A DNA stretch of 64,000 nt from the NCBI GenBank assembly GCA_018711275.1, contig DVIN01000051.1, positions 1 through 64,000 on the forward strand. The letters are read 5' to 3'. The first letter of the stretch is position 1. Every line of letters starts with the position of its first letter. A program made the translations under genes and the position numbers. The notes beneath the pieces are model-generated. The model was given only the letters and a program-made list of their open reading frames with translations. It was not told where the DNA came from and ran no database searches. The DNA comes from Candidatus Pullilachnospira intestinigallinarum. Its GTDB lineage: Bacteria; Bacillota; Clostridia; Lachnospirales; Lachnospiraceae. Shown here one piece after another: positions 48,655 to 58,110 of the stretch.

Positions 48655-49974
48655 TTATACCTGTGCCATCACAAAAATATCATAGATGGCACGGATGGCC
48701 GTCTCAAAATCCCGGTTCTCCACACCGATGATGATATTCATCTCGCTGGAGCCCTGATCGATCATCTTCACATTCACATGCGCATGGGCCAGAGCCGCAA
48801 AAATCCGGGCCGCAGTCCCACGGTTTCTTCTCATGCCTCTTCCCACCACGGCAATCAATGCCAGATCGGATTCCAGATCAATAAAATCCGGATTTACCGC
48901 CCGGTGGATACCGGCAATAATATTCTGTTCCTTGCTTTCAAACTCGGACTGATGCACATAGATCGTCATGGTGTCAATCCCGGAGGGCATATGCTCAAAG
49001 GACAGATCGTTTTCCTCGAACACTTCCAGCACCTTTCTTCCGAAGCCGATCTCCCCGTTCATCATATCCTTTTCAATATTTATGGAAGCAAAGCCCTTCT
49101 TTCCCGCAATACCCGTGATGGTATATTTCGGTTTGTTGCAGGTGCTTTCCACAATCATGGTACCCGGATCCAGCGGCCGGTTGGTGTTGCGGATATTGAT
49201 GGGGATTCCCTCCTTACGGATGGGGAAGATCGCGTCTTCATGCAGCACGGTGGCTCCCATGTAGGAAAGTTCCCTGAGTTCTTTGTAGGTGATGGTGGAA
49301 ATCACTGCCGGATTATCCACGATCCGGGGATCTGTCACCAGAAATCCGGAAACATCCGTCCAGTTTTCATAAATATCTGCCTGAACCGCACGGGCCACAA
49401 TGGAACCGGTCACGTCTGAACCGCCTCTGGAGAAGGTTTTTACCTTTCCGTCCCAGGAGGATCCGTAAAATCCGGGGATCACCGCCCGTTCCACCTCAGC
49501 CAGCTTGGCGCCGAGACATTCATCGGTCCGCTCCAGATCCAGATTTCCTTTTTTGTCGAAGAAAATATACTGTGCCGGATCCAGAAATTCATATCCCAGA
49601 TATTCCGCCATCACGATTCCGTTCAGATACTCTCCCCGGGACGCTGCATAATCTTCCCCTTCCTGATTCTCAAAGGCTTCACGGATCACGGCAAATTCAT
49701 CATCCAGCGTCAGCGTCAGGGACAGTCCCTCAATGATCTCCTGATACCGTTTCTGAATCAGAAACAGCTTTTTATCAATGGCTTCCCCGGCTGCCGCTGC
49801 CCGGTAGCAGTCGTACAGCATATCGGTTACCTTAATGTCCGCGTCATACCGCTTTCCCGGAGCAGAAGGCACCACATATCTGCGGCCTTCGTCAGAACGG
49901 ATAATGTCACCTGCTTTTTTAAACTGCTCCGCGCTTGCCAGAGAGCTTCCTCCAAATTTAACTACTTTTTTCAT
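48655..49974 (-). CDS. lysC: Aspartate kinase
   Basis: MKKVVKFGGSSLASAEQFKKAGDII; FSRGGSDVTGSIVARAV; C-terminal ACT region. Confidence 0.92.
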   Translation of the reverse strand: MKKVVKFGGSSLASAEQFKKAGDIIRSDEGRRYVVPSAPGKRYDADIKVTDMLYDCYRAAAAGEAIDKKLFLIQKRYQEIIEGLSLTLTLDDEFAVIREAFENQEGEDYAASRGEYLNGIVMAEYLGYEFLDPAQYIFFDKKGNLDLERTDECLGAKLAEVERAVIPGFYGSSWDGKVKTFSRGGSDVTGSIVARAVQADIYENWTDVSGFLVTDPRIVDNPAVISTITYKELRELSYMGATVLHEDAIFPIRKEGIPINIRNTNRPLDPGTMIVESTCNKPKYTITGIAGKKGFASINIEKDMMNGEIGFGRKVLEVFEENDLSFEHMPSGIDTMTIYVHQSEFESKEQNIIAGIHRAVNPDFIDLESDLALIAVVGRGMRRNRGTAARIFAALAHAHVNVKMIDQGSSEMNIIIGVENRDFETAIRAIYDIFVMAQV

Positions 49975-50043
49975 AATATCCTCCTGTATCCATACCCGGT
50001 TTCTCAACGATTATATACCATAACCCGCGACTTTGCCAGCAAT

Positions 50044-50122
50044 TTTGGCAAAAAAAAGCGGAAAAACCACGTTTCTCCGCATATGGACGGGGCGAAAAAC
50101 GCCCCGTCCTGCTGTGATTTTC
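50044..50122 (-). terminator. Two consecutive hairpins, the second with a T-run, after the PHP-domain gene
   Basis: Minus strand GGACGGGGCG-TTTTT-CGCCCCGTCC then GCGGAGAAACGTGGTTTTTCCGCTTTTTTTT. Confidence 0.82.
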
Positions 50123-50153
50123 CCTCTTCCGGCCGCCTTTTTCAAAAGAATTA

Positions 50154-50942
50154 TCAGTGGAGGTTCTCCAGTTCTTTCTCCCGCTTTCTTCTCCGGATCC
50201 GTTCCCCGCCTTTATTATATACATAGAAGGAACCCACCAGCACCCGATTCAGCTTTCCCAGCTTGTCCTTGGTGGTCCGGTCATACCGTGTGCCGCCGCA
50301 GGTGATATAAGGAGTGGATTTTACATAGCGGATCAGATCCGACTCACACCGGATATCGTCCGGCAGACTGGTATATCCCATTCCGATGCAGTCCGGCCGG
50401 TGAGCATCGCTGCCGCCGAATCCCGGCTTGTGGTACATCCTTGCCAGCTGTCTGGCCTTCTCATTGGATTCCTCCGATTCACAGGCATTGAAAATCTCCA
50501 CAAAATCAAACTGATTCATCAGACTTTTTATCCGTTCTTCATGGAATTTTTTTCTGGCCTGTGTCTTTATCAGACTGAGATATTTTTCTCCGTAAGGATG
50601 CGCCGGCCCTACGATGCCTCCATAATGGTGCACGGTCATCAGGAGGATCTGCGCGGGAAGCCCCCGCAGCTCCAGAAGCTTCAGTTTTACCCCTTCCGGC
50701 ATAATCACCAGCATATGCCCGCAGTCGATGGTATCGTATTCAACCCCCTTTAACACCACAAAATCCGTATGTGTCTTTCCCTTTATGGAGTCTCTCCATT
50801 CCCGGTAGCCGTTGTAGGAATTATGGTCGGAGACCAGCATCCCCCCGAACCCCTTTTCCTTCAGTACCCGGATATACTCTTCTATCATTACCTTGCCGTC
50901 CATGGAGCCTTCTCTGGTATGGCAATGCATATCGAACTTCAT
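50154..50942 (-). CDS. PHP-domain metal-dependent phosphoesterase
   Basis: MKFDMHCHTREGSMDGKVMIEEYI...DHNSYNGY; GGSDAHRPDCIGMG. Confidence 0.85.
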   Translation of the reverse strand: MKFDMHCHTREGSMDGKVMIEEYIRVLKEKGFGGMLVSDHNSYNGYREWRDSIKGKTHTDFVVLKGVEYDTIDCGHMLVIMPEGVKLKLLELRGLPAQILLMTVHHYGGIVGPAHPYGEKYLSLIKTQARKKFHEERIKSLMNQFDFVEIFNACESEESNEKARQLARMYHKPGFGGSDAHRPDCIGMGYTSLPDDIRCESDLIRYVKSTPYITCGGTRYDRTTKDKLGKLNRVLVGSFYVYNKGGERIRRRKREKELENLH

Positions 50943-51055
50943 ACCCTCACCTCTTTGTCTTTCGATTCGATATTCTTATTATACCCCATTTTTCTTCCGG
51001 ATACAAATGAAAACCTTGTTAAATAAAACTAACCAAAGTGGAAATTCTTTCCTTT

Positions 51056-51940
51056 TCACCGGAAAATCTGCATGCTCCCTGCGGATATGCCGCATCTTGC
51101 GCCAATGGGGATGGCACGGGAATCCATTCCGTGACCGGCCAGACGGGTTGCGGCCACCGGAAACCGGTAATCCCGGATCGCCTCCAGCACCAGCTTGCGC
51201 ACATCGGGGCAGGCATGGGAGTTTTCCATTTCCGTAAAAGTTCCCAGCAGAAGTCCGCGGATCCGGGAAAATACGCCCATCTGGCGAAGCTGTGCCAGAA
51301 GGGAAGCCGTCACTCCCACCCCGCCGCCCATACTTTCCAGAAACAGTATCTTTCCGGTCAGATCCGGGAAATATTCCGTACCGGCCAGCTTCAGAAAGCA
51401 GCGGATATTTCCTCCCAGCACGACTCCTTCCATCCGATCTCCCCGGATGAATTCCCAGTCGTCGGGAAGCAGCCCGTCTCCGCCGTCAAAAACCGTATCC
51501 GCAAACCGGATGGTCTGTTCCTCCTCATACGCCTGTACCAGATTTCTTGTCTGGTACAGCCATCCCCTGTTTCCCGTTTTTGTCCAGATACCATTCAGCA
51601 GGACCGTAAGATCACTGTAGCCCCAGAAGGGTTTGGGGAACGCCCGGATGGTATCAAAATCCAGGTATTCCAGAATCTGGTTCGCAAGATTTCCTCCGCT
51701 CACATCGAAAATCATCCGGATCCTGGGATCCCGGTAGCAGTCCAGCAGGATATGAGCCCTTCGCTCTGCTGTCCCGGCAAAGATGGTTTCTCCCCTGGCA
51801 AGGCAGGGACTTACCACCGGTTCCAGACCCATGGCCATCAGTTTCCGGCAGAGCAGTTCCGTCTGCCGGCACGCCTGTTGGCCCAGGCCGTCGGAGCAGC
51901 AGACGACGGCTGCCTGTCCTTTCTTTTCTTCATATTCCAT
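51056..51940 (-). CDS. S66-family LD-carboxypeptidase-like protein
   Basis: RIRMIFDVSGGNLANQILEYLDFDTIRAFPKPFWGYSDLTVLLNGIW; VVLGGNIRCFLKLAGTEYFPDLTGKILFLE. Confidence 0.85.
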   Translation of the reverse strand: MEYEEKKGQAAVVCCSDGLGQQACRQTELLCRKLMAMGLEPVVSPCLARGETIFAGTAERRAHILLDCYRDPRIRMIFDVSGGNLANQILEYLDFDTIRAFPKPFWGYSDLTVLLNGIWTKTGNRGWLYQTRNLVQAYEEEQTIRFADTVFDGGDGLLPDDWEFIRGDRMEGVVLGGNIRCFLKLAGTEYFPDLTGKILFLESMGGGVGVTASLLAQLRQMGVFSRIRGLLLGTFTEMENSHACPDVRKLVLEAIRDYRFPVAATRLAGHGMDSRAIPIGARCGISAGSMQIFR

Positions 51941-51967
51941 TCTGAAATCCTCCTCCTTTTCCTCTTT

Positions 51968-52861
51968 TCACCGGCGCAGAGGATTGATCCGCCTGCCCGC
52001 GATAATCAGAAGAAGCGCCGACAGAAACAGCTGTATGGCAATGGCCCCCGGAAGCATATACCGCACCCCCGGATTTCGGGTGAAATCGCCGAAGCAACAG
52101 CATACATTCATCAGCTCGCTGCCGCTTCCCACCTGATGGCTGAGCAGTCCGTAAAAGGTTACCAGCGGATTCAGATACAACAGGTAAATCCATCCGCCCA
52201 CATCCGGCGCCCGGTATACCTCCATCTGATCTGCCTGCACCCCCAGCACATAGTGAATCACCGCCACCAGCGCAATGGTTCCCAGTACCAGAAACAGTAC
52301 AATCACATAGGATAAAATGGTGGCGACGGTGGTCTTGCGGCTGACGGCGGAACAGAACACGCCGATGCTTCCAATAAAAATCCCGGAAACCACCAGAATG
52401 GCCACCAGCGCCAGCAGATCTGCCAGACCGATGCCGCCGTAGATCAGTACCAGCGAGATCACCGGAAGAGAGGAACACGCCAGCATGAAAATCACACAAA
52501 GAGACGCTTCCAGCTTGCCGACGATAATCTTCCAGGGGCTCAGATGAGTGGTCAACAGAATATCCAGTGTTCTCCTCTCCCGTTCTATGGCAATCGACCC
52601 GCCGGCGATTCCCGGAACCAGAAGGCAGATCAGAAGAAACAGTACATACGCCATGATCATATAGCACTGAACCGGAAAACGGTACTGCGCAGCCGCCATA
52701 TAATCTCTCCCGGCCCCTGTGCCGAAACAGGTCACCACCGCCACCAGAGTCAGAAGAAGATTGCCGCCGAAAATCATCCAGGAAACCTTCATGGAACGCA
52801 TATTTCTCCGGATTTCATTTTCCAGTACAGGATTTAATTTTATCATGCTTCTCCTCCTCAC
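51968..52861 (-). CDS. ABC transporter permease
   Basis: Multi-TM; SIAIERERRTLDILLTTHLSPWKIIVGKLEAS; adjacent ATPase. Confidence 0.85.
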   Translation of the reverse strand: MRRRSMIKLNPVLENEIRRNMRSMKVSWMIFGGNLLLTLVAVVTCFGTGAGRDYMAAAQYRFPVQCYMIMAYVLFLLICLLVPGIAGGSIAIERERRTLDILLTTHLSPWKIIVGKLEASLCVIFMLACSSLPVISLVLIYGGIGLADLLALVAILVVSGIFIGSIGVFCSAVSRKTTVATILSYVIVLFLVLGTIALVAVIHYVLGVQADQMEVYRAPDVGGWIYLLYLNPLVTFYGLLSHQVGSGSELMNVCCCFGDFTRNPGVRYMLPGAIAIQLFLSALLLIIAGRRINPLRR

Positions 52862-52927
52862 AACCGGCGGCGTCCCTGTTTACAGATCCGCCGCCGCAAT
52901 AAACATAATACGTCCCTCCTGCATGCT

Positions 52928-53854
52928 TCAGGACTGTTCCGGTTCCACCAGATTGAAAAAGACCGATTCCAGACTGTTATGTTCCCGGGTAAAGGAGGTG
53001 ACCAGCACGCCGGCCTCCATAATTTCCCGCAGAAGAAGCGCTTCCTCCTCCCTGCTTCCGGAAAACAGAATGGATATCACATTCCGGTCGATGGACATCC
53101 TGGTCACCAGCGGATGGCGTCTCAGCAGACTCACCGCTTTTTCCATCTGGCTGTATACAGTAATCAGCACCGGGTTGGAACTGTCAATGGACAGCATAAT
53201 ATCCTCAATCTCTCCCTGCAGCACCATCTTTCCCTGATTGATAATTCCGATATTGGAACACATATCTGCCAGATCGGAAAGTATATGGGAACTGATCAGC
53301 ACCGTATATCCTTCCTGGCACAGATGCTGCAGCACATGTTTGAATACTCTCCTTGCCCCCGGATCCAGTCCGGAAGCCGGCTCATCCATAACCAGAAGCT
53401 GCGGCCTGTGGATCAGGGCTCTGGCCAGACACAGCCGCTGCTGCATGCCTCTGGACAGTTCGTCCACAAACCGGTTCTCCATGGAGCCAAGTTCCACCTG
53501 ATCCAGCACGCAAAGGGCCCTTGTCCTGGCCTCTTTTCCGGCAATTCCATAGGCGCTGCCATAAAACTCCAGATATTCCATCACCGTCAGATTATCGTAT
53601 ACGCCAAAGAAATCCGGTACATAGCCGATTTTGCTTTTCAGCGGCTTCACGTCTTTTCCCACCGGAATCCCGTCAATTCTCACCTCTCCCCCGGTGGGTC
53701 TTAAAAGTCCCGCCACAATTCGGATCGTGGTGGTTTTTCCCGCTCCGTTGGGTCCCACAAAGCCGTAAAGCTGTCCTTTTCTGATTTCCATATTCAGTCC
53801 GTTAAGGGCCAGCAGGGAGTCGTATTTTTTATAAAGATTTACAATCTGAAGCAT
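52928..53854 (-). CDS. ABC transporter ATP-binding protein
   Basis: GFVGPNGAGKTTTIRIVAGLLRPTGGEV; LSRGMQQRLCLARALIHRPQLLVMDEPASGLDP. Confidence 0.95.
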   Translation of the reverse strand: MLQIVNLYKKYDSLLALNGLNMEIRKGQLYGFVGPNGAGKTTTIRIVAGLLRPTGGEVRIDGIPVGKDVKPLKSKIGYVPDFFGVYDNLTVMEYLEFYGSAYGIAGKEARTRALCVLDQVELGSMENRFVDELSRGMQQRLCLARALIHRPQLLVMDEPASGLDPGARRVFKHVLQHLCQEGYTVLISSHILSDLADMCSNIGIINQGKMVLQGEIEDIMLSIDSSNPVLITVYSQMEKAVSLLRRHPLVTRMSIDRNVISILFSGSREEEALLLREIMEAGVLVTSFTREHNSLESVFFNLVEPEQS

Positions 53855-53855
53855 T

Positions 53856-56015
53856 CTATCTGTCCGCCTTTCTGACCGCGCTGATATAGGGAAGCAGCCT
53901 GGTTTTCTGTTCCTGTCCGTCTCTTTCCCGCGTCGTCTGCCGGTACTGCACCCGGAGGACTCCTTCGCCGGACAGGTAAGGCTCCAGCTCTTTTCTCAGA
54001 AAAGTTCTCTGCCAGTTTTCCACTTCCACATAAACTCCCTGGCTCCAGGAATAGAACGCTACCGCACCGTCAAAGGAATGATAATACGATCCTTCCTGCC
54101 GGTCTCCGGCAGAAAAAGTCAGAGATTCCGCCGTCCCTGCCGGATAATTCACCACTATCTCCTGTTCATACAGCACATTATCCATTTCATAAAAGATTCC
54201 GTCCTCCGACGTCCCGTAAATCTCCAGATTGGGACAGTAAGTATATCCTTCGCTGCTCCAGTCCGCCTGCACATCGACGTTGGCCGTCACTGTGCCGTAG
54301 ATTTTATATCCGGAATTTTCCTGAAAGCTCAGATCGGGATTTTTCACAATCCCGAAAAGTATCATCTCTCCGTCTTCCAGTCCGTACATGGCTTCCACCA
54401 TCATCTGTGAAAAATATTCCTCCTGGTAAGCCGGGAACGGATACTCGGAAAAATCGAAATGATCTTTCACAAAATCCTCCATTGAGATCGGATTGCAGGC
54501 TTTAAGCGGAAGATTCTTCACCTTTACGGATTCTCCTGCGGCAATGGTTCCCGCCACGGCCGCCCGGTTTTTCATCAGGAATACGGCGCAGTCAATGGTA
54601 TAGGGGGTCTGGTTGGCGATTGTTCCTTCCACCGCCTGATCCGTTCCCAGAAGTTCTGCCGTAATCCCCGTTTTTTCTTCGTTCCGCCTCTCTTTCTGCA
54701 GCGTAAAGAAATTTTGCCGGAAAGAAGGAACGTGGCTGATGGTAATCTTATTTTTTTCCTGCCCCATGCGGATATCTATCTGCTCCGCGAAATCACTGTC
54801 GGTCAGTCTGGCGCCGTCCGTACCGACCTCCCAGGGCCGCAGCCGGTAATCGGCGTCCAGATACAGCTGATATTCGCTGTTGTAAGGCGCCTGAATTCCC
54901 AGTTCAAGCTGTTCCTTCCAGAGATTATCCCGCTGGATATAGGAGCCGTTGCAGGTGAGAACCGGCGCTCTCACACTGGTCTTTCTGCCCAATACCGCCA
55001 TCAGTGCCACAAACGCCACTGCCAGACAGCAGATGGCAATCCAGAGGTACTTTCTGCGGTTTTTTCGTTTTAAAATGAGGTAAATTCCGGGTCCCGCAAG
55101 AAATACATAGATGAGCAGAAGAATAAGATATTTCATCATCGAAGGGCTCTGTCTGACAGGGACGGCGCCGAGCGTACCCGTTTCACCGAAAGTATACGTT
55201 CCCGCATTGTTCAGTTTCTCATAAAAAGTCTCCTGTCCTTCCCCGTAAATCAGCGCTTCCGTCATTTCCACGCAGGACCTCTGGTCTTTTTTCAGATAGT
55301 ATCCGCCCTCCTGCCGCCAGGTGTCAATCGCCAGCTGCTGGTCGGGGGTAAAGGCGGTATCCTCATCGGCGATCAGGATGTCCAGATGGCCCAATGCCTG
55401 GGGATCCGGATAAATATCCTCCGCCTCCAGAGAAATAGCCCGCACAAATGCTTCCTGCGGATAATCGCCTTCCAGGGTCACCTGCAGGCCGTCCAGTTCC
55501 TCCAGTTCTTTCGGATCTGCCGCGATCACCCCCACCAGAAGACGCTGCTGATTTTCCGAGGTATTTATCGCCAGAGAAGCGGTTCCCAGCGTTCTGTCTC
55601 CCTCCGTCACGGTGACGTACAGGTAACTTTCAAATACCGGCAGTTCCAGATAAAACGTTTCTTCCAGCGTCTCCTCTGCTTTTATGGAAATCTCTTTTTC
55701 ATAAGCGTAAACCCGGCTGCCGGCGGCCTGCCCGTACTGGCTGTTTCCCATCCACAAGGCGTCCCCCAGCGCCTGGTTTTCCCCCTGCACCGGAATCTCA
55801 ATGGTCAGCATCCCGGAAAAATCCCGTCCATGGTTGGTCATGGACACGGTGAGCGGGACGCTGCTTCCGCTTTTTATGTTTCCCGCAAACCCATAGGAAA
55901 GCTGAAGCTCCACCGGCATTTTTTCCTCCGCCTTCGGGGAAACCGGCAGCAGAAAGAAAAGCAGGAAGAACCAAAGGAGGGCACGGAAGAAGTTTTCTTT
56001 TCCCGCTGTTCTCAT
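53856..56015 (-). CDS. Large exported membrane protein associated with the ABC/two-component cluster
   Basis: Signal peptide, large extracellular region, TM segments near SPSMMKYLILLLIYVFLAGPGIYLILKRKNRR and LWIAICCLAVAFVALMAVLG. Confidence 0.7.
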   Translation of the reverse strand: MRTAGKENFFRALLWFFLLFFLLPVSPKAEEKMPVELQLSYGFAGNIKSGSSVPLTVSMTNHGRDFSGMLTIEIPVQGENQALGDALWMGNSQYGQAAGSRVYAYEKEISIKAEETLEETFYLELPVFESYLYVTVTEGDRTLGTASLAINTSENQQRLLVGVIAADPKELEELDGLQVTLEGDYPQEAFVRAISLEAEDIYPDPQALGHLDILIADEDTAFTPDQQLAIDTWRQEGGYYLKKDQRSCVEMTEALIYGEGQETFYEKLNNAGTYTFGETGTLGAVPVRQSPSMMKYLILLLIYVFLAGPGIYLILKRKNRRKYLWIAICCLAVAFVALMAVLGRKTSVRAPVLTCNGSYIQRDNLWKEQLELGIQAPYNSEYQLYLDADYRLRPWEVGTDGARLTDSDFAEQIDIRMGQEKNKITISHVPSFRQNFFTLQKERRNEEKTGITAELLGTDQAVEGTIANQTPYTIDCAVFLMKNRAAVAGTIAAGESVKVKNLPLKACNPISMEDFVKDHFDFSEYPFPAYQEEYFSQMMVEAMYGLEDGEMILFGIVKNPDLSFQENSGYKIYGTVTANVDVQADWSSEGYTYCPNLEIYGTSEDGIFYEMDNVLYEQEIVVNYPAGTAESLTFSAGDRQEGSYYHSFDGAVAFYSWSQGVYVEVENWQRTFLRKELEPYLSGEGVLRVQYRQTTRERDGQEQKTRLLPYISAVRKADR

Positions 56016-57817
56016 ACTGTTTCCTCCGTCTTCTGTTTTATGGGCAGGGTCACTTCGAAAACAGTCCCTTCAAGGTCGCTGCGGACCGACACGCTTCCGC
56101 TGTGAAGCTGCGCAATCTGTTCCACAATCGCCAGCCCCAGCCCGGTCCCGCCCGTATCCTGTGAGCGGGAATGTTCCACCCGGTAAAATTTTCGAAACAG
56201 CTTTTCCAGTTCCTCCGGCGGAATCACATATCCGTAATTGATCACCCGGGTAACCACCGTCTGATCTTTTTGTTCCATCTCCACCCGGATCATCTTTCCG
56301 TCTTTCCCATATTTTACCGCGTTATTCAGAAGATTTTCAAACATTCTCGCCAGAAGATTTCCATCCGCCGTTATGGGAATGGATTTTTCACGGCAGAAAA
56401 AACCGGCCGTAAGCCCCTGCCGCTCAAACGCCGGCGCGTTTTCATCCATCAGCTGGGCCATCAGCTGGACGATATCCAGCTTTCCCATATGAAGGGGCAT
56501 TTCCCGGTGTTCCAGTTTTACAAAGCCAAACAGCTCGTTGGTCATCTGTTCCAGATGCCGCGCCTTCCGGTAAGCGATATCCAGGTATTTTTTCCTGGTC
56601 TGCGCGTCCAGTTCCTCCTGCTCCCGCACCCAGCCAAGATAACCGATGATGGAGGTGAGCGGTGTCCTCAGATCATGCGCCACGCTGGATATCAGATCGT
56701 TCTTTGTATACTCCGCCAGCCGCTCCCGTTCCATGATCACTTTGATATTGGCCTCCATCTGATTCAGATAGCCCGCGATCTGGCCGAATTCGTCCAGAGA
56801 ACGCACCGGGATCTCTTTGTCAAAATTCCCCTGGGCGATATCCCGGATCCCGTTGGTGATGATACGGACATATTTCATATACCGGCGGATCAGAGCATAA
56901 AAACAGATCACAAATACCACCAGTCCAAGAAACAGCATCAGACCCCACCGGACGCCGGGATTCAGTCCGTCAGGCCCCATCATGACGCTCCTGTAGCCGC
57001 TGTAGCGCAGCCGTTCGGAAACCCGGCGGATCAGATATCCCAGCGCGCATTCAAAAACCGCCGTAGCCGCGGCGCTGACCAGAATATAAAAAGCCATCCG
57101 TTCCTCAAAGGTTCTGATAAATTTATTTGTCAATTTTATATCCCACCCCCCAGACGGTTGTGATAATCTTGTCTGTCCTGGTATCATCTTTCCTCTGAGT
57201 CTGCGAATATGAACCATCACCGTGTTGTTGGCTTCGTAGACTTTCTCGTGCCACACCTGCTCAAAAATCTCATCGGTGCTGAAAACCTTCCCGGGATTGG
57301 ATGCCAGAAGATGCAGGATATCAAATTCAATGGGCGTAAGCTTGATACTTTCTCCATCCACAAATACCTGATGGGTTTCCCGGTTAATCACCAGATTTTT
57401 CAGTTCGATCACCGGTGTCTCTTTCTTCTGATCCCTGGCGGGATTCAGATCCCGGTACCGTCGCAGCTGTGATTTTACCCGGGCCATCAACTCCAGGGGA
57501 TTGAAGGGTTTCGTCACATAATCGTCCGCCCCGCTGGTCAGCCCCACAATTTTATCCAGATCCTGAGTCTTTGCGCTGACCATAATTACAGGAACGTTGT
57601 TCTCCGCACGGATCCGGCGGCACATCTCCAGGCCGTCGATCTCCGGCATCATGATATCCAGCAGCACCAGATCGACCTTCTCCTCCTTCATAATTCTGAG
57701 CCCCGTATGAGCATCGTATGCTTTCAGAACGCGGAATCCGTCGCTGACAAGATACAGTTCCAGCAGATCCGCGATTTCCTTTTCGTCGTCCACCACCAAA
57801 ATATTCGTTTCTTCCAT
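56012..57817 (-). CDS. OmpR-type response regulator fused in frame to a histidine kinase by an apparent frameshift
   Basis: Receiver ILVVDDEKEIADLL plus winged-helix domain, then TM, HAMP, VAHDLRTPLTSIIGYL and GGTGLGLAIVEQIAQLHSG with no stop between. Confidence 0.85.
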   Translation of the reverse strand: MEETNILVVDDEKEIADLLELYLVSDGFRVLKAYDAHTGLRIMKEEKVDLVLLDIMMPEIDGLEMCRRIRAENNVPVIMVSAKTQDLDKIVGLTSGADDYVTKPFNPLELMARVKSQLRRYRDLNPARDQKKETPVIELKNLVINRETHQVFVDGESIKLTPIEFDILHLLASNPGKVFSTDEIFEQVWHEKVYEANNTVMVHIRRLRGKMIPGQTRLSQPSGGWDIKLTNKFIRTFEERMAFYILVSAAATAVFECALGYLIRRVSERLRYSGYRSVMMGPDGLNPGVRWGLMLFLGLVVFVICFYALIRRYMKYVRIITNGIRDIAQGNFDKEIPVRSLDEFGQIAGYLNQMEANIKVIMERERLAEYTKNDLISSVAHDLRTPLTSIIGYLGWVREQEELDAQTRKKYLDIAYRKARHLEQMTNELFGFVKLEHREMPLHMGKLDIVQLMAQLMDENAPAFERQGLTAGFFCREKSIPITADGNLLARMFENLLNNAVKYGKDGKMIRVEMEQKDQTVVTRVINYGYVIPPEELEKLFRKFYRVEHSRSQDTGGTGLGLAIVEQIAQLHSGSVSVRSDLEGTVFEVTLPIKQKTEETV

Positions 57818-57833
57818 CTGTCCTGTCTCCTCC

Positions 57834-57908
57834 TTTTTGGCCGAAGGGCCATCGAGGTATCCCCTTGCGGGATTTCCTCCTTTTTGGCCAAACGGCCATC
57901 GAGGCATC
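57834..57908 (-). repeat. Copy D of mini-repeat family (about 1.6 tandem units, 47-bp period)
   Basis: TTTTTGGCCGAAGGGCCATCGAGGTATC at 57834 and TTTTTGGCCAAACGGCCATCGAGGCATC at 57881. Confidence 0.8.
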
Positions 57909-58007
57909 TCCGGCCTCCCTGCGGCTATTGTACCATACTTTCCCCGGGAAATCTTTACAGATTGCTTACAAAAAAGGAAAGGCTGTTTCCATCCTCCCGC
58001 ACACGCC

Positions 58008-58054
58008 AAAAGGGAACCGCCGGCGGTTCCAGTCCGCCGGTGATTCCCTTCTTT
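58008..58054 (-). terminator. Terminator hairpin downstream of ppk
   Basis: Minus strand AAGGGAATCACCGGCGG-ACTGGAA-CCGCCGGCGGTTCCCTTTT. Confidence 0.65.
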
Positions 58055-58110
58055 TCCATAAGCGATTTTCTGTTGTTCCATCTGCCGGAAGTTTCCGGCG
58101 CTTCTTTCGG

